Origin: Streptomyces sp. UNOC14_S4
GTDB lineage: Bacteria > Actinomycetota > Actinomycetes > Streptomycetales > Streptomycetaceae
Assembly: GCF_020740835.1 (NCBI RefSeq)
Contig: NZ_JAINFC010000020.1
Location: 1 to 32,129, forward strand
DNA length: 32,129 nt
Reading direction: 5' to 3'
In this document: piece by piece, positions 1-8,714 of the stretch
Numbering within the stretch: position 1 is the stretch's first letter
Layout: each line of letters starts with the position of its first letter
The notes under the pieces: generated by a model
What the model saw: the letters and a program-made list of their open reading frames with translations, nothing else
Databases searched by the model: none
What the model was told of the DNA's origin: nothing
Made by a program: the position numbers and the translations under genes

Positions 1-447
1 GCCCGACCCCGAGCAGTCCCCCAGCACCGTGACCGCGAACACCGTCTCCCCGTCGACCTTGGCCGTCAGCCGTCCCCGTACGCACGCGCCGTCGCCCTCG
101 ACCGCCGTGACGCGCCCGAACACGATGATCTTCTGGCCGCCGTCCGTCCGTCCTTCGCAGTCGACACCGACGGCCGTGACCGGGCGCGGCGACCCCTTGT
201 GATCGGTGCCGCCACCCTCCTCCTTGCCGGTGCACGTCAGCCAGCGGACGTAGACGCCCTCGTCCTTCAGCCGGTCCGTGGCGCGTTTACTGGTCGTGAC
301 GGATACGGTGATCGTGTCGAGCCCGCCCTCGGTCGGCTCGCAGCCGGTCAGGGCGAGTACGGAGCCGCCGACGAGCGCCGCCACCCCCGCCGCGTACAGC
401 ACCCGCCGACCCCGGCCCCGGCCCCGTATGCGCCTCAAAGCACCCAT
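1..447 (-). CDS. Putative secreted lipoprotein, 3' end outside window
   Basis: The frame opens at ATG 447 and stays open to the window edge (149 codons visible, no stop), so the C-terminus is missing. The N-terminus is a lipoprotein signal: an Arg-rich n-region (residues 5-15), a hydrophobic stretch (16-33) and a lipobox L-T-G-C with the lipidated Cys at residue 36. The mature part is small and soluble, with paired Cys residues (for example in WLTCTG and VDCEG) that could form disulphides. No catalytic motif or family was recognised. It is divergent from the glycan operon that starts at 737, with about 290 bp between them. Confidence 0.75.
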   Translation of the reverse strand, partial: MGALRRIRGRGRGRRVLYAAGVAALVGGSVLALTGCEPTEGGLDTITVSVTTSKRATDRLKDEGVYVRWLTCTGKEEGGGTDHKGSPRPVTAVGVDCEGRTDGGQKIIVFGRVTAVEGDGACVRGRLTAKVDGETVFAVTVLGDCSGSG

Positions 448-642
448 AGAGGGAGCTTCCCACTCCGACGCGCCGCGCGGAAGTGGGTCAGGGAAGGTGG
501 CGTACCGTCAAATCCCTTGTGTCGGCCATAAGTTCGGTGACGCAGGATTTATCAGTTCCGTACCTCGGTTTCACCCGCCGCCCCTAACCTCTCCTGCGGA
601 GGAGAGGCTCACGCGCGCCGGTAAGTCGCGTGGGGGGACAGC

Positions 643-682
643 TTTTCGGAGAGCTTCTTCGGTTTTCGGAGAGCTTCTTCGG
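643..682. repeat. Perfect tandem duplication of a 20-bp unit
   Basis: Two exact head-to-tail copies of ttttcggagagcttcttcgg lie at 643-662 and 663-682, between the divergent lipoprotein and glycosyltransferase genes. They sit about 55 bp upstream of the chosen TTG start of the glycosyltransferase. The unit is less G+C-rich than its surroundings. It could be an iterated regulator site or a recent slippage duplication; the sequence does not decide. Confidence 0.85.
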
Positions 683-736
683 AAAGATCCGGGAAGACCC
701 GGAGAGGTTTCGGCAGAGGGTCCGAGGGGGGACTTC

Positions 737-2020
737 TTGCTCACGTCCGTGTTCGTCTGCGCCGTGTCCCTGGCGCTCTTCTGGATGGCCGCCTTCACCT
801 TGTGGTGGCAGATGCACGCCTGGCGCACGCCCGAGACGCTCGCCGCGACGCGCTTCGAGGAGCCGTCCGGTGAAAGCTCCCTGACGTTCTCGTTGTTGGT
901 CCCCGCGCGGCACGAGCAGGCCGTGCTGGAGCACACCGTCAAGCGGCTGCTGGAGTCCACGCACGGCCGCTTCGAGATCCTGGTGATCGTCGGCCACGAC
1001 GACCCGGGGACCGCCGCCGTAGCGGAGCGCTGCGCGGCAGCCGCGCCCAACCGGGTACGGGTGATCGTGGACACCCACGCGAAGAAGAACAAGCCCAAGG
1101 CGCTCAACACGGCCCTGCCGTACTGCCTGGGCCAGGTCGTCGGGGTCTTCGACGCCGAGGACCAGGTGCACCCGGAGCTCCTCGCGCACGTCGACCACGC
1201 CTTCCGCACCACGGGCGCGGACGTGGTGCAGGGCGGCGTCCAGCTGATCAATTTCCACTCCAGCTGGTACAGCCTGCGCAACTGTCTGGAGTACTTCTTC
1301 TGGTTCCGCAGCAGACTGCACCTGCACGCGCAGAAGGGCTTCATCCCGCTGGGCGGCAACACCGTCTTCGTCCGCACGGAGGTGCTGCGCGAGGCGCGCG
1401 GCTGGGACGCGAACTGCCTCGCCGAGGACTGCGACCTGGGCGTGCGGCTCTCCAGCCGGGGCAAGCGCGTCGTCGTCGCGTACGACTCCGAGATGGTCAC
1501 CCGCGAGGAGACCCCGGACACCCTGATGAGCCTGCTGAAGCAGCGCACCCGCTGGAACCAGGGCTTCCTGCAGGTCTACCGGAAGCGGGACTGGTACCGC
1601 CTGCCCACCTTCCGGCAGCGGATGCTCGCCCGCTACACCCTGATGACGCCGTTCATGCAGGCGTTCACCGGCGTGGTCATCCCGGTGAACGTCCTGGTGA
1701 CGTTTCTGCTGCACGTCCCGGTCTACGTCGCCGTGGTGACGTTCCTGCCCGCCGTCACCGCCTTCGTCACGTTCGTCTTCGAGCTCGTCGGGCTGCACGA
1801 CTTCGGTGTGCAGTACGGGCTCCACGTACGCCTCCGGCACTACGTCAAGCTGATCGTCGGCGGGCCCTTCTACCAGCTGCTCCTGGCAGGGGCGGCGATC
1901 CGGGCGGTCTGGCGGGAGCAGCGCGGCCACAACGAGTGGGAGCTGACCCAGCACATCGGCGCGCACCTCGCCCGAGAGACCCGAGAGGCCCAAGAGACCC
2001 GAGAGGACGTCGCTTCGTGA
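737..2020 (+). CDS. Membrane-bound family 2 glycosyltransferase (CslA/HAS-like)
   Basis: Predicted 427-aa processive GT2 enzyme that polymerises sugar from a nucleotide-sugar donor at the inner face of the membrane. Visible elements in order are an N-terminal membrane helix (about residues 1-25), the GT2 fold starting at FSLLVPARHE, an acidic DAED motif (139-142), an acceptor-side ED (230-231, in LAEDCDLG), the QRTRW motif (269-273) typical of cellulose, chitin and hyaluronan synthases, and two or three C-terminal helices. The frame is open far upstream, but those ATGs overlap the divergent lipoprotein gene. TTG 737 is preceded by GAGGGGGGA (724-732) and gives a normal N-terminus; GTG 749 is the alternative. 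It is first in a coupled operon whose last gene is GlxA-like, echoing the Streptomyces cslA-glxA pair. The polymer is not deducible. Confidence 0.85.
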   Translation: MLTSVFVCAVSLALFWMAAFTLWWQMHAWRTPETLAATRFEEPSGESSLTFSLLVPARHEQAVLEHTVKRLLESTHGRFEILVIVGHDDPGTAAVAERCAAAAPNRVRVIVDTHAKKNKPKALNTALPYCLGQVVGVFDAEDQVHPELLAHVDHAFRTTGADVVQGGVQLINFHSSWYSLRNCLEYFFWFRSRLHLHAQKGFIPLGGNTVFVRTEVLREARGWDANCLAEDCDLGVRLSSRGKRVVVAYDSEMVTREETPDTLMSLLKQRTRWNQGFLQVYRKRDWYRLPTFRQRMLARYTLMTPFMQAFTGVVIPVNVLVTFLLHVPVYVAVVTFLPAVTAFVTFVFELVGLHDFGVQYGLHVRLRHYVKLIVGGPFYQLLLAGAAIRAVWREQRGHNEWELTQHIGAHLARETREAQETREDVAS

Positions 2021-3678
2021 CACCGCTGGTGACGCCGTTGGCGTCCGGCCTGCCCACGACGCCGCTCCGGCCCGCCACCGGTGTGCCCCGCCGCCCGCCG
2101 GTGCCCGCGCGGGCGAGACGGGTGCAGCGGCTGCGCGAGTCCCCGGTCGACCTGGCGCTGTGCGGGGTGCTGCTGGTCGGCATCATGGTGGTGCAGGGCT
2201 GGAACGTCACCGGCTATCCCGCCCTCAGCGACGACGAGGGCACCTACCTGGCGCAGGCGTGGGCCGTGCAGAAGGGCCAGGGCCTCGCCCACTACACGTA
2301 CTGGTACGACCATCCGCCGCTGGGCTGGCTGCAGATCGCGGTCCTCACCTGGTTCCCGTCGCTCGTCTCGCCGGACGCGCTGTCGGTCGCGCCGATGCGC
2401 TGCGCGATGCTGCCGGTGTCGGCGGTGAGCGCGGTGCTGGTCTATGTGCTGGGGCGGCGGATCGGGCTCCAGCACTGGGCGGCGGGGCTGGCCATGGTGC
2501 TGTTCGGCCTGTCGCCGCTGTCGGTCGTGCTGCACCGGCAGATCTTCCTCGACAACATCGCCGTGATGTGGATGCTGCTGGCGTTCTGCCTGGCGGCCTC
2601 GCCGCGGCGGCACCTGTGGCACCAGTTCGCGGCGGGGCTCGCCGCGGCCGTGGCCGTGCTGTCGAAGGAGACCATCCTGGTGGTGCTGCCCGCGCTGCTG
2701 CTGACGCTGTGGCGCCACAGCCACCGCGAGACGCGGAAGTTCGCGCTGACCGGCGCGGTGATGTCCTGTCTGCTGGCGGGCCTGGTGTATCCGCTGTTCG
2801 CGCTGCTCAACCACGAGCTGTTCGCCGGGCCGGACCATGTGTCGCTGGCGGCGGGCGTCAAGTACCAGATGAGCAGGGCGGGTACGGGGTTCCTGTTCGC
2901 CCGGCACTCACCCGCGCGCCAGGTGCTGTCGTCGTGGCTGTACTACGACCGGGTGCTGCCGGTGGGCGGGCTGGCGGCCGCGTTCGCGGTGCTGCTGTGC
3001 CTGCGGCGGTCGGTCACGGCCCGCGCGCTCGCCGGACCCGCGCTGGCCACGCTGATCCTGCTGACCGTCGCGCTGCGGCCGTCGGGCTACCTCCCGGCGA
3101 TGTACATCATCCAGGTCCTGCCGTTCCTGGCCCTGTGCCTGGCCGGGGTGCTGTCGGGGCTCGCCGTCGCGCTGCTGCGCACGCGCCCCGGCTTCCGCAG
3201 GCGCTGGTATCCGGCGCGCTGGACGGCGGTGGTGCTGCTGACCGCGGGGGCGTGCGCGTACGCGGGCCCGCGCTGGTACGACGGGGTGCGCGCGGCGGTG
3301 CGGGAGGACGTCAACGCCCCGTACCGCGCGGCGACCGCGTGGCTGGAGGACCGCGACAAGGCGCCCGACCCCGCGCACACGCGCGTCCTCGCCGACGACG
3401 CGATCTGGCTCGACCTGGTGCACGACGGCTATCGGCCCCGCACCGGGGCCATCTGGTTCTACAAGGCCGACCTCGACCCGGCCGTGGCGAGGACGCTGCC
3501 GCACGGGTGGCGGGACGTGGACTACGTCGTGGCCTCCCCCACCGTCCGCCGCGACGCGGTCGACCTGCCCCTGGTGCGGGCCGCGCTCGGCCACTCCACG
3601 CCCGTGGCGGTCTTCGGCCGCGGCGAGGACCGCATCGAGATCCGCAGGGTGGACCGGGTGAAGGAAACCCTCCGATGA
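2017..3678 (+). CDS. GT39/ArnT-like integral membrane glycosyltransferase
   Basis: 553-aa polytopic membrane protein. GTG 2017 overlaps the previous stop (GTGA) and has GAGAGGA nine bases upstream. A positively charged cytoplasmic N-terminus (about 45 aa) leads into TM1 (about 46-62). The first extracytoplasmic loop carries DDE (72-74) and DHPP (98-101), the signature of PMT/ArnT-type transferases that use polyprenyl-phosphate-linked sugars outside the membrane. About ten further hydrophobic segments follow, then a soluble C-terminal tail (about 430-553). It probably adds a sugar to the glycan made or exported by the neighbouring genes; the acceptor is unknown. Overlaps on both sides point to translational coupling. 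Confidence 0.85.
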   Translation: MTPLVTPLASGLPTTPLRPATGVPRRPPVPARARRVQRLRESPVDLALCGVLLVGIMVVQGWNVTGYPALSDDEGTYLAQAWAVQKGQGLAHYTYWYDHPPLGWLQIAVLTWFPSLVSPDALSVAPMRCAMLPVSAVSAVLVYVLGRRIGLQHWAAGLAMVLFGLSPLSVVLHRQIFLDNIAVMWMLLAFCLAASPRRHLWHQFAAGLAAAVAVLSKETILVVLPALLLTLWRHSHRETRKFALTGAVMSCLLAGLVYPLFALLNHELFAGPDHVSLAAGVKYQMSRAGTGFLFARHSPARQVLSSWLYYDRVLPVGGLAAAFAVLLCLRRSVTARALAGPALATLILLTVALRPSGYLPAMYIIQVLPFLALCLAGVLSGLAVALLRTRPGFRRRWYPARWTAVVLLTAGACAYAGPRWYDGVRAAVREDVNAPYRAATAWLEDRDKAPDPAHTRVLADDAIWLDLVHDGYRPRTGAIWFYKADLDPAVARTLPHGWRDVDYVVASPTVRRDAVDLPLVRAALGHSTPVAVFGRGEDRIEIRRVDRVKETLR

Positions 3679-4196
3679 CGCTGTCCGGTACGGACCCGGG
3701 CTCCGCCACGGGCGGACTCACCGGGGGGACGGCCTCGGAGACGGTCGCCGAGACGGTCGCGGAGACGTCCGCCCCGCCGCGCGTGAACGTGCCGCGCATG
3801 ATCGGCTTCGGCCTGATCGGGGTGACCGGCACCCTGCCGAACCTGGCGGGCCTGTGGCTGCTGACTGCCGCCGGGCTGCACTACCTGGCGGCGGAGATCG
3901 TGGCCAACCAGTTCGGCGTGCTGTGGAACTTCCTGCTGATCGAGGTGCTGCTGTTCCGCGACCGCCGTGGGCACCGGCACTGGGCGGACCGGGTGACGCG
4001 GTTCGCGCTGCTGGCCAACGCGGACCTGCTGCTGCGCATCCCGCTGATCGCGCTCCTGGTGACCACCCTCCGCCTCGGTGCCCTGCCGGCCACGGCGGCG
4101 GCCCTGCTCCTGACGTTCGCGCTGCGCTACGCCGCGACGGAAACGCTCGTCTACCACCGCCGCCGCGGGGAAAGGCCGTCGTCATGCCACGGATGA
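3675..4196 (+). CDS. GtrA-family membrane protein
   Basis: 173-aa protein. The ATG overlaps the preceding stop (ATGA). After a low-complexity Thr/Glu/Val-rich N-terminus (about 35 aa with repeats of ETVAET) there are four hydrophobic helices with GtrA features: a Gly-rich first helix (RMIGFGLIGVTGTLPN), then NQFGVLWNFLLIE and a helix ending FALRYAATETLVY. GtrA proteins are thought to flip polyprenyl-phosphate-linked sugars across the membrane. Between a GT39-like transferase and a GT2 this fits supply of lipid-linked sugar to the outside. Family assignment is good; the sugar is not known. Confidence 0.85.
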   Translation: MTLSGTDPGSATGGLTGGTASETVAETVAETSAPPRVNVPRMIGFGLIGVTGTLPNLAGLWLLTAAGLHYLAAEIVANQFGVLWNFLLIEVLLFRDRRGHRHWADRVTRFALLANADLLLRIPLIALLVTTLRLGALPATAAALLLTFALRYAATETLVYHRRRGERPSSCHG

Positions 4197-6724
4197 GGGA
4201 CTTCTGGGGGCTCCGCCCCCAGTCCCCGGCAGCGCCCCGTCAGGGGCGCGGGGAACTGCGCGACAAGCCCCCACCGGCCCGCAGCCGCCCGCGCAGCGCA
4301 AGCCGCACCCCCTTAGGCGCCCCCGGAAGAAGGGCCCGGCTCGCCGCCGCGGCAGCGTCCGCGCTGATCACCGCCACCGCCCTCACCCTCACCGCCCAGA
4401 CCGACGCCACCGCCGGCTCCAACCTCCTCACCAACCCCGGATTCGAGTCCGTCAAGGCCGACGGCGACCCCACCTGCTGGGAGAAGTCCGGCTGGGGCGA
4501 CAACGACGCCACGTACGCGCTCACCCCGGACGCGCACACCGGCACGAAGGCCATGACGGTCACGGTCACCCGCCGCGCCGGCGGCGACAGGAAGATGCTG
4601 ATGCGGGAGGACACCTCCTGCGCCCCCGACGTCACACCGTCCCACCAGTACGACCTCTCCCTCTGGTACAAGAGCACCACCCCCGACGCCTCCGTCACCC
4701 TCTTCCGGCACGACGTGAAGGACGGCTGGCAGTACTGGACCGACCTCAAAACCCTCCCGCTGAGCGGGAATTACACCCGCTCAGTGGTGCGCACGCCCGT
4801 CGTGCCGCCCGGCACGGACCAGCTCACCTGGGGCGTCTCCGTCTACGGCACCGGCACGGTGACCACCGACGACTACGCGATGGAGGACGCCACCCAGCCC
4901 TCGCCCGACGCGGACGCCTGCACGGCGGGCGACGCGTGCGTCAAGGGCAGTTGGGCAGTGATGCCGTTCGAGAACCCGGTGCGCAGCATGCACTCGGTCG
5001 TCCTGCGCAACGGCAAGGTGCTGCTCGTCGCGGGCTCCGGCAACGACCCGGAGCTGTTCAAGACCGGGACGTTCACGTCGGCCGTGTACGACCCGAAGTC
5101 CGGTTCGATGAAGACGATCCCGACCCCCGTGGACATGTTCTGCGGCGGCCATGTGCAGCTGTCCGACGGCCGGGTGCTCATCATGAGCGGCAACAAGTCC
5201 TATCCGACGGCGGACGGCAGCCACGGCTACGAGGGCTTCAGGGACAGCTACCTCTTCGACCCGGACACCGAGTCGTACACGAAGACGAACGACTTGAACG
5301 ACGGCCACTGGTACCCCTCGGCCACCGAGCTCGGCAACGGTGACGTGATCACGTTCGGCGGGCTGCGCGAGGACTCCTCGGGCAGCGTGCTCGCGGAGCG
5401 GTTCAGCCAGGCGCAGCGGAAGTGGCTCCCGGCGGACCAGGTGAACCAGACGTGGTCGTACTGGGGCCTGTACCCGTCCATGATCCTGATGCAGGACGGG
5501 CGGCTGTTCTACTCCGGCAGCCACGTCTTCGGGAACGGCACGCCGGGCGGGGGCGCGGCCGTCTACGACTACGGCGCGAACACCGTCACCGACGTGCCGG
5601 GGCTCCAGGACAAGGACCACCGGGACCAGTCGGCGAGCGTCCTGCTGCCGCCCGCGCAGGACCAGCGGGTGCTGACGATGGGCGGGGGCAACGTCAACTC
5701 CAACCCGGAGGCGAGCCGCCTCACCGACCTGATCGACCTCAAGCGGCCGAGCCCGCGGTACGGCCCGGGGCCCCTGCTGCCGCAGGGCACGGTGGACCAG
5801 GGGCAGGGCCCGAAGCCGGAGACGGGCGGGCAGGGGAAGATGTACGTGTCGGCGGTGCTGCTGCCGGACGGCAAGGTGCTGGAGACGGGCGGCGGGCTGC
5901 ACGACCGGGCGGACCCGGTGTACGAGGCGTCGCTGTTCGACCCGGCGGGCAACACGTTCCGGGCGGGGATGGCGACGGACCCGATCCCGCGGACGTACCA
6001 CTCGTCGGCGTTCCTGCTGCCGGACGGCCGGGTGATGGCCGTCGGTGACAACCCGGGCAACGGCACGTTCGACCACCATGTGTCCGTCTGGACCCCGCCG
6101 TACCTCTACAAGGGCGCGCGCCCGCAGATCACGGCGGTGGCCTCCGCGGCGTGGCAGTACGCGAGCACGCAACGGATCACGGTGGACCGTCCGGTGGTGA
6201 AGGCCGAGCTGATCCGTCCGGCGGCCGTCACGCACTCCTCGGACCCCAACCAGCGGTTCGTGGACCTGCCCATGTCGGTGGGCGCGGACGGCAGGACGAT
6301 CGATCTCAACGTGACCAGCAATCCGAACCTGGCGCCGCCGGGCTGGTACATGCTGTTCGCGGTCGACGCGGCGGGCGTGCCGTCGGTCGCGTCCTGGGTG
6401 CACCTGGGCGGGCCGGAGGCGACGGCGGCGCCCATGGCCGCGCCGATGGTGCACCATTTCGCGGCGGCCATGCCGCACACGGCGACGCACCGGCCTCAGC
6501 AGAAGCGGACGTCCGTGCCGGTCGACCCTCAGCTGTCCGGCTGCGACCGGCACTACGGGGCGGCGAACGTGTGCGTGCCGACAGTCTTCCCGCCGACGGT
6601 GGCGCCCACGACGGAGGGCCGCTGCACATGGCTGAAACAGCACGGTTACCGGGATCTGAAGGTGAACGGGCGGGACGACCCGCTGCGGCTGCGGCCGGAC
6701 GGAGACGGGAGGGTCTGCGGCTGA
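4184..6724 (+). CDS. Secreted GlxA-like copper-radical oxidase (kelch/DUF1929)
   Basis: 846-aa galactose-oxidase-like enzyme. The full copper/Tyr-Cys site is readable: Cys320 in VDMFCGG and Tyr377 in GHWYPSA (cross-link pair), axial Tyr605 with ligand His606 in RTYHSSAF, and ligand His684 in AVTHSSD. Domains: a long basic n-region with a Tat-like RRARL (49-53) before a hydrophobic core; a carbohydrate-binding-like module (about 75-235); kelch repeats (about 245-610); a DUF1929-type C-terminal domain (about 620-750); and an Excalibur-like DxDG..C tail. That is longer than the roughly 645 aa of S. coelicolor GlxA. ATG 4184 has GGGGAAAGG eight bases upstream; ATG 4193 overlaps the gtrA-like stop and is the only alternative. 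Codon 44 is TTA (4313-4315), suggesting bldA control. It probably oxidises the glycan made by the upstream genes. Confidence 0.88.
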   Translation: MPRMRDFWGLRPQSPAAPRQGRGELRDKPPPARSRPRSASRTPLGAPGRRARLAAAAASALITATALTLTAQTDATAGSNLLTNPGFESVKADGDPTCWEKSGWGDNDATYALTPDAHTGTKAMTVTVTRRAGGDRKMLMREDTSCAPDVTPSHQYDLSLWYKSTTPDASVTLFRHDVKDGWQYWTDLKTLPLSGNYTRSVVRTPVVPPGTDQLTWGVSVYGTGTVTTDDYAMEDATQPSPDADACTAGDACVKGSWAVMPFENPVRSMHSVVLRNGKVLLVAGSGNDPELFKTGTFTSAVYDPKSGSMKTIPTPVDMFCGGHVQLSDGRVLIMSGNKSYPTADGSHGYEGFRDSYLFDPDTESYTKTNDLNDGHWYPSATELGNGDVITFGGLREDSSGSVLAERFSQAQRKWLPADQVNQTWSYWGLYPSMILMQDGRLFYSGSHVFGNGTPGGGAAVYDYGANTVTDVPGLQDKDHRDQSASVLLPPAQDQRVLTMGGGNVNSNPEASRLTDLIDLKRPSPRYGPGPLLPQGTVDQGQGPKPETGGQGKMYVSAVLLPDGKVLETGGGLHDRADPVYEASLFDPAGNTFRAGMATDPIPRTYHSSAFLLPDGRVMAVGDNPGNGTFDHHVSVWTPPYLYKGARPQITAVASAAWQYASTQRITVDRPVVKAELIRPAAVTHSSDPNQRFVDLPMSVGADGRTIDLNVTSNPNLAPPGWYMLFAVDAAGVPSVASWVHLGGPEATAAPMAAPMVHHFAAAMPHTATHRPQQKRTSVPVDPQLSGCDRHYGAANVCVPTVFPPTVAPTTEGRCTWLKQHGYRDLKVNGRDDPLRLRPDGDGRVCG
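4199..4284. repeat. Streptomyces-type palindromic repeat inside a coding region
   Basis: This stretch looks like the dispersed element commonly seen between Streptomyces genes (recalled pattern, not searched). It has two perfect stems: 4205-4211 with 4215-4221 (tgggggc/gccccca), and 4232-4238 with 4243-4249 (gcgcccc/ggggcgc), followed by gcggggaactgcgcgac. It lies in frame within codons 6-34 of the GlxA-like gene. No ATG, GTG or TTG occurs in frame between it and the signal-peptide core, so it must be translated if the protein is exported. Confidence 0.7.
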
Positions 6725-6802
6725 GCCCTGACGCGGTGTGAGCCGTCAGCCGTCAGCCATGAGCCATGAGCCATGACGGTGCGTGCCCGTCGTCCGGCAG
6801 GT

Positions 6803-6839
6803 GCGCCGACGCCGATTCCCCCGTGGCCGGCGTCGGCGC
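6803..6839. terminator. Hairpin between convergent genes
   Basis: A perfect 11-bp stem (gcgccgacgcc at 6803-6813 with ggcgtcggcgc at 6829-6839) and a 15-nt loop. It stands between the end of the GlxA-like gene (6724) and the end of the LuxR gene (6937), so it can terminate from both sides. No T-tract follows, as is usual in Streptomyces. Just before it, 6739-6776 holds short direct repeats (gccgtca and gccatga units) with no gene. Confidence 0.6.
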
Positions 6840-6936
6840 CCCCTGCCACGTACCTCCGAGGATGGCGTCCGGGGCTTGGAGGCGCCATAGGCAGAACTTC
6901 CTACTCCGCCTGCTCCGCCTTCCCGCCGGGGCGGTC

Positions 6937-7725
6937 TCAGACGACGAGCCCGGCCGTCCGGGCCAGGGACACGGCGGTCACGCGGCTGTGCGCGCCGAGC
7001 TTGCGGTAGACCTTCTCCAGATGGCGGTTGACCGTGTGCGGCGAGATGGCCAGGCGGCGGCCCATGGCCTCCGACGTCAGCCCTTCGGCCAGCAGCCCGA
7101 GGACGGTGCGCTCGCGCGGGGTGAGCCCGTGGTCGTCCGGCGCCGCTTTCCGCGCGCCCGCCGCCACCGCCACCGCCGCCGCCTCGCGCAGGCGGCACAG
7201 CTCGCGTACGTGCCGGTCGGCGGCGAGGAGCAGCGGCTGGACGCGGGTCGCGAAGGCGATGCCGTGGGCGCCGAAGTCGCCGTCGCGCCCCATGACGATG
7301 GCGCGCAGCGTGCCGTCCCCGGCGGGCAGGGGCAGGCCGAGCTGCTGGGTCGTACCGCAGAGGCGGCGGGCCTCGTCGTACCAGAGGGACTGCCGCCAGT
7401 TGTCGCAGAGATCGCCGACGATCACCGGGGCCCGCTCCCGCGCGGCGACGTAGGGGATGAGCGGGTACTGCTCGCGGATGCGCCGCTCGACGACGTCGTC
7501 GAGCATCCCGCCGATGTCCTCGGGCGCCCATCCCTCGGTGTTCCCGGCCCCCTCCCCCGGCCGCAGGGCGACGGAGATCACCGTGGTGCAGGGGAAGGCG
7601 CGGTGGAGGTTCCTGGCGACCAGTTGCCAGACGTCGTCCGGGTCCTCGCTTTCGAGAACGGCGACGACGAGGTCGAGCATCAGCTCGTAGTCCCCGGTGT
7701 GGAGCTTGGGCATGGCACCCAGCAT
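6937..7725 (-). CDS. LuxR-family transcriptional regulator
   Basis: 262-aa protein from ATG 7725, with ATG 7713 (MPKLHTGDYE) an equally possible start; neither has a clear ribosome binding site. The C-terminal 60 residues are a textbook GerE/LuxR helix-turn-helix: LTPRERTVLGLLAEGLTS, then ISPHTVNRHLEKVYRKLG. The N-terminal 190 residues lack the receiver-domain aspartate pocket and look like a GAF/PAS-type ligand or autoinducer-like sensor domain. That makes it an orphan one-component regulator rather than a response regulator. It is convergent with the glycan operon and upstream of no obvious target. Ligand and regulon are unknown. Confidence 0.85.
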   Translation of the reverse strand: MLGAMPKLHTGDYELMLDLVVAVLESEDPDDVWQLVARNLHRAFPCTTVISVALRPGEGAGNTEGWAPEDIGGMLDDVVERRIREQYPLIPYVAARERAPVIVGDLCDNWRQSLWYDEARRLCGTTQQLGLPLPAGDGTLRAIVMGRDGDFGAHGIAFATRVQPLLLAADRHVRELCRLREAAAVAVAAGARKAAPDDHGLTPRERTVLGLLAEGLTSEAMGRRLAISPHTVNRHLEKVYRKLGAHSRVTAVSLARTAGLVV

Positions 7726-7816
7726 CACCGAGTGACTGGAAGGGCGCGAGGAGCGGCCGGGGGCGTTCAATCGCGTTTCGGCCACCCCGCGCGCCGGTAC
7801 GGGGCCGCGCCCCCGC

Positions 7817-8509
7817 TCAGTGCTCGGCGGCGGACCGCAGCTTCTTGACCTGCTTGCCGACGACGTCCTCGGCCATGGCACCGGGGTCGTCGTCCCCCAG
7901 CGGCACGAGGAAGGTGGCGAGGCTGCTCCCGGCGCGGACGACGGTGAGGACGCTGCTCTTCGCGCCGCCGCGGGCACCGGCGTTGTTCAGGACGTACGCG
8001 ACGGACTCGTCCCCGCCCTTCGCCGGGTCGAGGCGCTTGACGGTGAACTTGCTCTTCCAGCCGATCTCGGAGCCGGCGTCGAAGGAGTCGCACTTCTTGA
8101 GCGCGTCCTTGAGCTCGCCCAGCCACGCCTTGGCGCCGCCGTCCGCGTAGCTGGACAGCGCCACGCTGCTGACGTCGGCCTCGGGCGGCGCGCCGTCGGC
8201 CTGGAGCGTGGCCCACGCCATGGCCGTACGCGCGTGCTGGGGGCGCACGCTCATCATGTCGGCGATCGGCCTGCACGCCGCGTTGCCGGTCGTGACGACG
8301 TCCTTCGTGTCCAGCATCGGGTCCTTCTGCCGCTGGGCGACGAACCCGGGGAAGTCCGAGCCCTCGGGCAGCGCGGTGGTGAGCTGCGCGGCGGTCAGCG
8401 GCTTGCCGCCGGAGTCGTCGCCGTCACCGCCGCCGCACGCGGTGGCGGTGACGGCGAGGAGGGGTATCGCGGACAGGGCGACGGCACGTCGGACGGCGGC
8501 GCTGGGCAT
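7817..8509 (-). CDS. Putative secreted lipoprotein
   Basis: 230-aa protein from ATG 8509, with GAAGGA about nine bases upstream. The signal peptide has Arg7-Arg8, a hydrophobic core and a lipobox-like T-A-C with Cys25, followed by a Gly/Asp-rich linker (GGGDGDDSGG). The mature part (about 40-230) has two further Cys residues (NAACRP and KKCDSF) that may pair. It resembles Streptomyces lipoproteins of about 230 aa with a PknH sensor-like or SCP-like extracellular fold, but no named family is certain. It probably shares its promoter region with the divergent DUF805 gene. Confidence 0.75.
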   Translation of the reverse strand: MPSAAVRRAVALSAIPLLAVTATACGGGDGDDSGGKPLTAAQLTTALPEGSDFPGFVAQRQKDPMLDTKDVVTTGNAACRPIADMMSVRPQHARTAMAWATLQADGAPPEADVSSVALSSYADGGAKAWLGELKDALKKCDSFDAGSEIGWKSKFTVKRLDPAKGGDESVAYVLNNAGARGGAKSSVLTVVRAGSSLATFLVPLGDDDPGAMAEDVVGKQVKKLRSAAEH

Positions 8510-8714
8510 GGGGGTTCGTCCTTCTGTTCTGGTGCTCGGGGGCGTCAGATCATGCCACAGGCAACGGCGTTCCGGCCCCGCGCCCAAGATCCCCACGAAC
8601 GGGACGAAACCCTCCCCATCGCTCCCCGTTGACCGGCCACCGAGGCACCCCTACCGTCACCCTGAGACCCGTCCGCGGAGGCGGGCCCGCCACGGTTCTC
8701 TAGGGGGACGGACT

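Noticed and set aside
278..736. N-terminal extension of the GT2 frame
   Set aside because: It would overlap the divergent lipoprotein gene and has no GT2 or signal features; TTG 737 has a ribosome binding site.
584..2023. Long antisense frame opposite the GT2 gene (479 codons)
   Set aside because: Composition (Arg, Gly, Val, His, Gln rich) is that of a shadow frame; the plus strand has clear GT2 motifs and proper starts.
4781..6643. Long antisense frame opposite the oxidase gene (620 codons)
   Set aside because: No domain pattern and Arg/His-rich; the plus strand carries all copper-site residues in order.
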